DNA of 37,685 nt from Diphasiastrum complanatum (Eukaryota > Streptophyta > Lycopodiopsida > Lycopodiales > Lycopodiaceae), in the NCBI GenBank assembly GCA_029204225.1, contig MU835618.1:1-37685 (forward strand), read 5' to 3'. The notes under the pieces are model-generated. The model did not search any database, was not told the DNA's origin, and saw nothing but the letters and a program-made list of their open reading frames with translations. Shown here one piece after another: positions 30,431 through 37,685 of the stretch (the stretch's first letter is position 1; every line of letters begins with the position of its first letter). The position numbers and the translations under genes were made by a program.

Positions 30431-32000
30431 ATGGTCTCCCCATCTACTGAACAGGCTCGATTCAATAGATATTCTAGGATGAAATCCCAAGTCCAAGAGC
30501 CATCCACCAATCCATTTGACAGATGGGATCCTATGCGTTTTGAAGCTCCATACGATCGACCACACGTTCATGCAGCCGAATCTTCACATGCACGAGCTCA
30601 CTTAAAACGGAGCTTTTGCAAATAATGTTCCGTGTACTGAAAAATGTACTCCCAAGTTAGATTTACCTAAGTATGACGGTAACACTGATCCTCAAAGATT
30701 TCTTCAAGTCTTTGAGAATGCATGTGATGTCTATGACGAGACATAACCAGAAGCCATGGTTCAGCTCTTCTCGATGACCATGATCGATCGAGCACGAGAA
30801 TGGTTTTTTAACCTTGATCTTGAAGATAAACGAGATTGGCCACTCTTGAAGGAAGCATTTATCAAAAGATTCAAGCCATTTCATTTGATCAAAAGTCCTT
30901 TTGTCAAGTTGAGTACTATCAAAATGACAAAAGATGAGAAAGTACGTAACTACATTGAAATATTTAAAAGATTAAAAAGTTAGGTACAAGAACAACCAAC
31001 TGAATCTTTGCTCATAGTTTGGTTCCTGGTTGGAGTCCCACGATGGATACGACGTGAACTTCACTCCAATGATGGAATTACACATCATTGAAACAAGCCA
31101 TGTCTGATGCCATTCGGGAAAGAAGACGAGGGATCAAATGTTGATGAGCCACGTGAATGGAGGGAACATTGTGCTGTCCAAGAAGCTCGACCAAATGAGG
31201 AAACACAAGAATAGTTATGGAAAGACACAACTGGAGTTGCTTAACCCAGCAACACCAAACAACAGATGGAGAAACTCAAAAAAAGAGTTCAAAACATTCT
31301 TAAGTCTATCCAAAGTTCGATGCTAGGTCAGTTACCCACTGGCCAAATCCACCATAGACGAGAGAATACATGGTGCCCTCACTGTCGAGGTGCACACACT
31401 GGCAATGAGTGCCCTTCATACCAATCGGTCCCAGATACTTCATTGATCAGATGTGACATCTGCGACTTTATGGGTCATACCTCACTCTATTGTTATTATA
31501 ACCCGGAGGAACCAACCTCACAACCAGTCAGGGGACATTATCAACCTCCTAGACACCAGTTTGTTTTCACAAAACCAAAATCAGCACTATCCATCACTGA
31601 AACAACCAAGTCCAATATACAAGGAGTTGCCCAGACAATCTAGACATGAACCTCAACCACAATTGGCGCTCTTAGGACTACCTCCAAGGGGACAACCTGA
31701 TCTAGGAGCACAAAAACATAGACACCCTCGAAAAATCTACACAATACCATCTTGTAGATAACTTCTAACGATCATTCATATCATCGCGATACAACACTTC
31801 CATCAGCTAGTTCTCAACAATATCCAACTGACAACTCATGATGAGTATTCCACACCACCAGAAAATCTAGCACATCTAGCCATACAAGATGGTTATGCTA
31901 CTGCCACATGACCAATGAGCAACGGCTATTTTTATTTGTGGCAAAACTGGCCACTTCATGGTTGACTGTAAGTTAAGAACCAAATACCACGCGAGTGTCT
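30431..32000 (+). pseudogene. Ty3/gypsy-type gag, third copy, broken
   Basis: Capsid-nucleocapsid remnant of a retrotransposon. The ATG at 30431 opens MVSPSTEQARFNRYSRMKSQ; the frame breaks near 30620. Core blocks then read LDLPKYDGNTDPQRFLQVFE, stop TAA near 30745, AREWFFNLDLEDKRDWPLL, AFIKRFKPFHLIKSPF, VRNYIEIFKRLKS and TAG near 30981. FLVGVPRWIRREL follows, then a shifted acidic KEDEGSNVDEP. Zinc knuckles: WCPHCRGAHTGNEC near 31372, a canonical CX2CX4HX4C in CDICDFMGHTSLYC near 31458, and a degenerate ICGKTGHFMVDC near 31937 that has lost its first Cys. Three knuckles is more than in the two other gags. No protease or RT follows. Confidence 0.87.
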
Positions 32001-32664
32001 AGACTGTGTCGTAAACACAGTTTCAAGATTGTCTAAACAACCTAACAGGATCCTTCCAGCATGTCATATATCATCCGAACCTGTTTAGAGTTCTCACTAG
32101 AGCACCCATGTCCAATACCAAGAACAACAACAAAACATTGCTAAAATCAGCTGACCAACATGGAAGCCACTTGATAGCTTTCACGTTACCCAAAGACTAC
32201 CCAGACCCAAACATGGAACAAAGGCAGTACAATGAATTTAGAGATGAGTTTTGCGAGAGGAAGAACATACGGAAAGTCTGTTATCTGCTCAAATCCCTGA
32301 AAAAGAGCAATCCCTACAAAGACTTGAAGTATTTTTTGATCTCCTGCAAGCTCAACTCACTATGCATTCCATAGTGTGCTAAAATCTTTCACTAGGCTTC
32401 AATGCTATATCCATCATAGTTTTCAGCTGCCTACTATTCCTGATGACCAGCAAAACACAGAAGAGATTCCTGAAATTCTCCAGATTTCCTATTTAGGCCC
32501 ATCTCATTTCTGTCTGTTTGGTATCTCAATATTCCCAATTAAGCATACAATCATTCATTGAGATATTTTTTTTCCCATAAGAACTTCTACTTTGAGCCAA
32601 CGGTCATATTTTCTCCCTGAAGTTCTTCACTTGTATCACACAGCTCCATTCCTCCATACTGCGT
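32001..32664 (+). other. Unassigned remnant downstream of the third gag
   Basis: An open frame at 32108-32374 (Lys-rich, with LPKDYPDPNMEQRQYNEFRD) may be a worn piece of the same polyprotein but has no recognisable protease or RT motif. The rest is non-coding. Confidence 0.4.
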
Positions 32665-33140
32665 TTCTGTTAGATCTCAATCGATGGGTTTCTATCAGAT
32701 CTCAACCGGAGCATTTCTGTCAAATCTTGACTGAAAGAATCATGTCAGATCTCAACCAAAGTGTTCTGTTCGATCTCAACCGAAGTCATCTATCAGATCT
32801 CGATCGGAGTGCCTCACTCAGATCTCGACCGGAGCGTTTCTGTCAAATCTCAACTGGAGCATTTCTATCAAATCTCAACCGGAGCGTTTCTGTCAAATCT
32901 CAACCGGAGCATCTTGTTGAATCTCGATCTGAAGTGTCAAGTTGGGATCTCGATCGAAGACTCCTGCTTGGATCTCGACCGGAGCATCTTGTTGGATCTC
33001 GACCGGAGCATCCTATTCGATCTCGACCGAAGCATCCTGTTGGATCTCGAACCGAAGGGTCCTGTTGGATCTCACCGCAGTATTCTATTAGATCTCAAAC
33101 GGAGCTACCCACTCCAATCTCGACCAGAGGTTCCAAATTC
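32665..33140 (-). repeat. 25-bp minisatellite, block 3 (inverted)
   Basis: About 19 units with CTCAACCGGAGC-type cores. Starts at 32676, 32701, 32726, 32751, 32775, 32799, 32824, 32849 and 32874 give a step of 24-25, the most regular block. Units such as those at 32849-32900 are nearly identical, so this block was amplified more recently than block 1. A plus-strand open frame of 270 codons (32592-33404) runs through it with a 25-residue period (three 25-bp units); it is a repeat artefact, not a gene. Confidence 0.94.
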
Positions 33141-33544
33141 AAAACTCAACGAACCGGCACATCACATCTCGTCCGAAACCAGACGACGGCGTCCATAGAT
33201 GCCATCCGCACAACGCCATATTCTGCACCTCATGCGATAAGAGCGAATTCTCGGTCGTTTCTTTGCCGTGCAATCTGTTGGCGAATCTCTGTGCTCCTCT
33301 GTCGCTCGATCCTAGTGCTCTTTTGGTTCATGCTTTCGCCATCATTTACCACTCCACCTTCAACAAGTATCCACCAATTCCTCGTTCGCAGTTACCGATT
33401 TTAGAGGGTCATCATCACACATCTCCCAAACCTAATAGCACCTGGTAGAAGTAGTACATCAGAATTTGCAATTTTTTGCAATGATGAGGGTAGTGTCACG
33501 CTAGTCATTCATCACACTCCCTAGTACAGCTCTTGGATGATGTC
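33141..33544. other. Spacer between convergent minisatellite blocks 3 and 4
   Basis: About 400 bases lacking the 25-bp unit. In its CCGCACAACGCC and TTTGCCGTG words it resembles the complement of the spacer at 1816-2103 in style, though I could not align the two with confidence. No gene. Confidence 0.5.
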
Positions 33545-34010
33545 CTGGTAGAGATTTGACAGGATGCTTCGGTCGATCTGAGAGCAAGCTCCGGTCGAGA
33601 TGTGACAGGATGCTTTGGTCGAAATTGAGAGAAAGCTCCGGTCGAGATCTGACAGGATGCTTCGGTCAAGATCTGACAGAACGTCTTCGATTGAGATTCG
33701 ATAGGATGCTTCGGTCGAGATCTGAGAGAAAGCTCCGGTCGAGATGTGACAGAAATGCCTTCGATTGAGTTTTAAAAAGAATGCCTTCAGTTGAGATTTG
33801 GACGGAAGGCTCCAGTTGAGATTTTACAGAATGCCTTTGGTTGAGATTCGATGGACAGCATTGGTTAAGATTGTACAGGATGCCTCCGGTTGAGAATTGA
33901 CGTAAGGGAAAGGCACCGGTTGAGATGCGACATAAGGTCTGGTGTCGAGATGTCAACAGAAAGGCTCGGGTGAGATCTGATCGATGAGCATCGGTTGAGA
34001 TTTAACTAAG
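33545..34010 (+). repeat. 25-bp minisatellite, block 4
   Basis: About 19 units of GGTCGAGATCTGACAG or variant followed by GATGCTTC or AAGCTCC. Starts at 33547, 33571, 33593, 33617, 33640 and 33664 give a step of 22-24. It faces block 3, forming a converging pair. Scattered GTCGAGA words continue to about 34175. Confidence 0.93.
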
Positions 34011-34436
34011 GACTTGGCAGGATATTGCGAGTAGTTGTTTGGTCGAGAGTGAGTGTGTAGTTTCAATAGGTGAATGAAACAAGGTTTCGTTCGGTCCAGA
34101 CGAGAGTCATGGAGCTTGTCTAGGGAAGGAGCATGAAGCCTCAGTCGAGAATGGAACTGGACGTCGATCGAGACCAAAGTAAAGAGCTCGGTAATGATGT
34201 GTGTGTGAGACTTCAGAGCGATGGTTTGGCAGCACATATTTGTAAAAATTACAGCAAATAAGGATCCTAAAACACTTGAAATGATGAGGGAAACAATAGA
34301 TTATGATTTCATAAGATTAGCACAAGTTGAACCATCAAAATCCATCAAAAATCTATGCTTGAACCTCACTAAATGGCCCAAATCCTTGAAGAAGGCTTCA
34401 CACGTGTGAAAGTACGGCCTCCCACAGTCTGAGTAC
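34011..34436. other. Non-coding flank of the copia element
   Basis: Fading minisatellite words to about 34175, then AT-rich sequence. The perfect 14-bp palindrome TTCACACGTGTGAA lies at 34397-34410, with a CACGTG G-box core. Confidence 0.55.
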
Positions 34437-34919
34437 TGTACACCAGACCTACATTCAATCCTATAATCATTAGTAATCACAAGTACTCAAACAATTATGA
34501 ACATAGAGAGCAATTGCACCATTATGAGAGAAAAAACATGAAATTGCTTGATTGATTTTGGTGAGATATCATCACCTATATATACATGATCCATCACGGT
34601 TTTGGGCAGGTATGAGTAGCCCTAAACCTATCCCTAATTAATTTTGGTGGATCTTTCATCCCTACCAAGTTAGGGTTGGAATCTTGGAGATCCCTCAACA
34701 ATGCAAAAATTACCAAAAATAGCTCCTATTTTTCTCCCTTGTATCTAAGCATAATTTGGACTCATTCCAAAGGTTCTAACACTTAGGTCTACTTGAGAAC
34801 ATCCTTATGAATGGAATCCTATGCTATTTGGCACGTGTGACAAGCCACATCATGACCATCTAACTATTTACAAGTCATATGACCAAAACTAGTCAAGCTA
34901 GAATTGTGAATTTTTAACA
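34437..34919 (-). mobile_element. Copia 3' LTR, minus strand
   Basis: Read on the minus strand from TGTTAAAAATTC (34919) to GGTGTACA (34437), about 483 bp. The start is firm: it directly follows a polypurine tract after the pol stop. A TATA box, CATGTATATATAGGTG, lies at 34573-34588 and a CACGTG G-box at 34832-34837 upstream of it. The far end is chosen from a TACA and is less certain; no second LTR is in the window to confirm it. Confidence 0.72.
34573..34588 (-). promoter_or_regulatory. LTR TATA box
   Basis: CATGTATATATAGGTG on the minus strand, about 330 bases into the LTR, where the transcription start of a copia element is expected. Confidence 0.65.
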
Positions 34920-34930
34920 CTCCTCCTCAC
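34920..34930 (-). other. Copia polypurine tract
   Basis: GTGAGGAGGAG on the minus strand, between the pol stop codon (34934-34936) and the LTR's TG. Confidence 0.8.
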
Positions 34931-34933
34931 TAT

Positions 34934-36286
34934 CTAGCTTGGTTCAATCATTGCTTTACTAATCACTCCAAGTGATGATCTGAACTTCATAAAAGGTGTC
35001 TTTTGAAGTGGTTTAGTAAGTAGATCAGCTACACATTCATTGCTTGGAACATGCTCCAAAGCAATCTCCTTGGCTTGCACCATTTCTCTCACAAAGTGAT
35101 GGCATATCTCAATGTGCTTAGATCTTGCATGGAAGATTGGGTTAGATGCAAGGTGTTGGGCTGATATATTGTCATTGTAGATGATTGGTGCCTCCTCTGA
35201 ATCCATGATCTTTAGCTCCACCAATAATCTCTTGATCCAAAGTACCTCCTTTGTAGTGGTTGTCAAAGCTTTGTACTCGGCCTCGATTGAAGATAGAGAT
35301 ATAGTTTCTTGCTTTTTTGAAAGCCATGAAACCACATCTTCTCCTATGAAAGTTGAATAGGCACTTGTTGATTTCCTATCCCTCTTGTCCCCTGCAAAAT
35401 CTGAATCACTAAATGGATGAAGGTTAATCACATCTCCTCTATATAGAATCCCAAAATCCAATGTACCCGAGATGTATCTTAGAATCCTCTTAGCCTTTTT
35501 CCAATGGATATTCAATGGCTTTTGCATGGATTGGCTCAACCTACATACACTAAAGCTAAGATCTGGTCTAGTTATAGTGATCCACATTAAGGAACCTATA
35601 AGTTGCCTAAACAAAGTGATGTCCATAAAGGATCTTTCATCATCTTCATTTGGCACTTTTACATCTTGCTCCATTGGTGTGTCAACACTTTTGCATACTT
35701 CCATCTTAAACTTCTTCAAAAGACTTTGAGCATAGTTTACTTGACTTATAAAGATAAAATCAGACCCTCTAAGTACTTCTATGCCTAAGATGAAGTGAAG
35801 ACACCCTAGATCTACCATCTTGAACTCTAAGGATAGATCTATCTTAATTTTTTCAGTACCATCAGCACTATTTCCACTAATGATGATGTCATCTACATAA
35901 GTGAGTAAAAGTACAATACCAACGTCATCAAACTGAAAGTAAAGAGTGGGATCATATTCACTTTGAACAAAAGAAAGTGAAATAAGATAGCAATGTAGTC
36001 TTGAATTCCAAGATCTCGAGGCTTGCTTCAAGCCATAGATGCTTCTTTGGAGATGGCATACTTTGTTCTCCATTCCATGCTTGATGAACCCTTGTGGCTG
36101 CTCCATATAGATATCCTCTTCCAAATAACCATTCAAGAAAGCATTAGAGACATCCATTTGACATAGAATCCATCCAAAATGTGATGCAAGTGCAATGATT
36201 AGCCTTATTGTGACCATCTTGGCCACGGGTGCAAAAGTTTCCTCATAGTCTACCTCTCTCTTGAGCATAACCTCTCCCATTTGCAT
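34934..36286 (-). CDS. Ty1/copia reverse transcriptase and RNase H, intact frame
   Basis: A single uninterrupted 450-residue frame, the longest in the window and the only undamaged catalytic stretch. RT: EVDYEETFAPVAKMVTIRLI (residues 11-30), WILCQMDVSNAFLNGYLEED (39-58, first catalytic Asp), YMEQPQGF, SIYGLKQASRSWN, and the catalytic YVDDIIISG at 130-138. Then LGIEVLRG and TRPDLSFSVCRLSQ (239-252). RNase H: PFSDSDFAGDKRDRKSTSAY (291-310), SLSSIEAEYKAL with the catalytic Glu (330-341), NDNISAQ (371-377), HARSKHIEICHHFVRE (386-401) and the ending VADLLTKPLQ. The first ATG is internal to the polyprotein; the natural frame continues upstream with damage. The stop at 34934 is followed by the polypurine tract and LTR. 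The intact frame suggests a younger insertion than the gypsy copies. Confidence 0.95.
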   Translation of the reverse strand: MQMGEVMLKREVDYEETFAPVAKMVTIRLIIALASHFGWILCQMDVSNAFLNGYLEEDIYMEQPQGFIKHGMENKVCHLQRSIYGLKQASRSWNSRLHCYLISLSFVQSEYDPTLYFQFDDVGIVLLLTYVDDIIISGNSADGTEKIKIDLSLEFKMVDLGCLHFILGIEVLRGSDFIFISQVNYAQSLLKKFKMEVCKSVDTPMEQDVKVPNEDDERSFMDITLFRQLIGSLMWITITRPDLSFSVCRLSQSMQKPLNIHWKKAKRILRYISGTLDFGILYRGDVINLHPFSDSDFAGDKRDRKSTSAYSTFIGEDVVSWLSKKQETISLSSIEAEYKALTTTTKEVLWIKRLLVELKIMDSEEAPIIYNDNISAQHLASNPIFHARSKHIEICHHFVREMVQAKEIALEHVPSNECVADLLTKPLQKTPFMKFRSSLGVISKAMIEPS

Positions 36287-37053
36287 TCAAACTTAAGCTT
36301 GAAGACCCACTTGCATCCTATTACATTCCTTTGAAGTCTCTCAACAAGCAAACCAAGTTTCATTCTCAATCAAGGCATCATACTCATCCAACATAGCTTT
36401 ATACCATTCTTTGGAGTTCAATGCATCTTCAACATTAGATGGTTCTTCAAAACTAGATAAAGCATAAGAAGTGGATGAGATACCCTCAACTTGCTGTCCT
36501 TTGCCTTGATATGTGAGCCTTGATGGCTCCACTTTTGCCCTTGAAGATCTCCTTGGTGTGATAGGTGGGTTTGGTGCTTGCTCCTCCATGAGCTCCTCCT
36601 CAAAACCAAGATCTTGCTCCTCGGCCATCTTCTTCTTGATTGTTGGAGCACTTGAGCCTTCTTCAAGCATATGCATATGATGTTCATCAAAGATGACATC
36701 CTTGAAACAACAAATTTGTTCAAGGATGGGAGATAGGCTTGTAGCCTTGCTTGAGCTTGCATATCCAAGCATGATCCCTCTTGTGGAAGATGGATCCTCC
36801 TTGGTTCTTGTTTCCAATGGCACATTGCACATAACATATACACCCAAAACTTTCAAGTGATTAAGATTGGATTTCTTTCCGTACAACATCTCATGAGGAG
36901 TTTTGCCTTCAATTGCTTTGCAAGACACCTATTCATCAAGTAGTTTGCACATACAAGAGACTCACCCCAAAAGGATTTGGGCAAACAAGCATCTAATCTT
37001 AAAGCCTTAGAACATTCACATAATGTTCTATTCCTTCTTTCAGCAACTCCATT
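36287..37053 (-). pseudogene. Copia polyprotein linker between integrase and RT, broken
   Basis: Continuation upstream of the intact RT frame. Near 36910-36840 it reads AIEGKTPHEMLYGKKSNLNH and LKVLGV, the end of the integrase region. GIMLGYASSSKA follows near 36780, then an acidic EEQDLGFEEELMEEQAPNPP and ITPRRSSRAK linker, then EPSNVEDALNSKEWYKAMLD and EYDALIENETW, the start of the RT module (36420-36345). In-frame stops occur at about 36341 and 36290. Several frame changes separate it from the core integrase. Confidence 0.85.
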
Positions 37054-37685
37054 TTATTGAGGAGTGTAAGGACAAGAAGTCTCTTTCTTGATCCCTTCCT
37101 CCTCACAAAAGGCCTTGAACTCATTGGAGATGAATTCTCGACCATTGTCACTTCTAAGAATCTTGATGCTATGATTATGATGCTTTTCCACAAACAACTT
37201 GAACTTTACAAAAGTATCAAATACTTGAGACTTGAAGGAAAGTAAGAACACCCAACAATATCTTGAGTAGTCATCAATGAAGGTTAAAACCATGGATGAA
37301 CCTCCATTAGATTTGGTGCTAGCAATGTGCACATCTGAGTGTATGAGTTCAAGAGGATGAGATGACTTGTGATGGAGTTAGGAAACACCTTCTTATGTGC
37401 CTTGGATAAGACACAAGCTTCACAAACCTTGTCTTCCTTCCCATAGACCTTGGTAGGCCTAAAGCATACTCCTCCTTGATCATAGCTTCCATGGAACCCG
37501 AGTTGACATGTCCAAGTCTTTTGTGCCATAAAGTAAAGGTAGATATCTTGCTCTTTTCGGCCAACATGACAACATTAGTATCACAAATGCATCCAACTTA
37601 TAAAGTTTGCCAAGTCTAGTGCCCTTAGCCACTATCTTACCCTTCTTCTTGATGAAACATTCATTTGAAGCAAAGTCAACATTGA
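37054..37685 (-). pseudogene. Copia integrase and pre-integrase domain, incomplete at the window edge
   Basis: From the window end downwards: NECFIKKKGKIVAKGTRLGK and LYKLDAF (37670-37590), then the pre-integrase zinc module TLWHKRLGHVNSGSMEAMIK, with its CxxC (VCEACVLSKAH) in another frame near 37415. The integrase core follows with LIHSDVHIAS, LTFIDDYSRYCWVFLL, the second catalytic Asp in ILRSDNGREF and CEEEGIKKETSCPYTPQ. There it meets TAA at 37054-37056, directly before NGVAERRN with the catalytic Glu. At least two frame changes occur between 37567 and 37332. The gag and 5' LTR lie beyond the window. Confidence 0.9.

Noticed and set aside
32592-33404. 270-codon plus-strand open frame rich in RSQPE, ISTGAF and DLNRS words
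   Set aside because: It runs through minisatellite block 3; the 25-residue period is three 25-bp units, and equivalent words appear in all three frames. No start context or domain.

Overview
The window looks like nuclear DNA of a land plant with a large, repeat-rich genome. It is almost entirely decayed LTR retrotransposon sequence of both Ty3/gypsy and Ty1/copia type, with long non-coding AT-rich stretches, microsatellites and one broken plant gene, a molybdate transporter of the MOT1 family. A gymnosperm would fit the old, nested, heavily mutated elements, but that is an inference. No tRNA, rRNA, CRISPR array or prokaryotic operon is visible.

Layout. 1-1231: non-coding, G-rich. 1232-2735: two blocks of a minisatellite with a unit of about 25 bp, split by a spacer. 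3137-5925: broken gypsy-type gag and protease with no reverse transcriptase. 5926-7950: a minus-strand gypsy remnant (integrase C-terminus, CTAA-rich tail, likely LTR). 8311-12847: a plus-strand gypsy element with 5' LTR, primer binding site, repeat-filled leader, gag, protease and the first part of RT, cut off at about 12847. 12990-14503: MOT1 pseudogene with at least three frameshifts. 16484-17470: a minus-strand copia LTR with a primer site on one side and a polypurine tract plus RNase H tail on the other. 18497-19110: possible plus-strand LTR. 19590-23010: plus-strand gypsy pol (RT, RNase H, integrase). 23127-23936: a second copy of the 8311-9114 LTR, inverted. 23937-27030: hairpins, microsatellites, short tandem repeats and a probable copia LTR. 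27090-29405: an unrecognised minus-strand coding region. 29449-30115: two divergent blocks of the 25-bp minisatellite. 30431-32000: a third gag, again without pol. 32665-34010: two convergent blocks of the same minisatellite. 34437-37685: a fairly young minus-strand copia element with an uninterrupted 450-residue RT-RNase H reading frame.

How the parts relate. The three gag genes are homologous to each other, and in each the region upstream of gag is full of repeats. Two of the three gag loci lie beside the same 25-bp minisatellite, as does the unrecognised coding region. Nearly all in-frame stops in the retroelements are TAG, TGA or TAA where CAG, CGA or CAA is the simple ancestor, which fits decay by deamination of methylated cytosine. 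The MOT1 copy is instead broken only by length changes. The most unusual items are the multi-block minisatellite, the unknown coding region at 27090-29405, the LTR at 16497-17292 flanked by internal sequence on both sides, and the abrupt retroelement-to-MOT1 junction.
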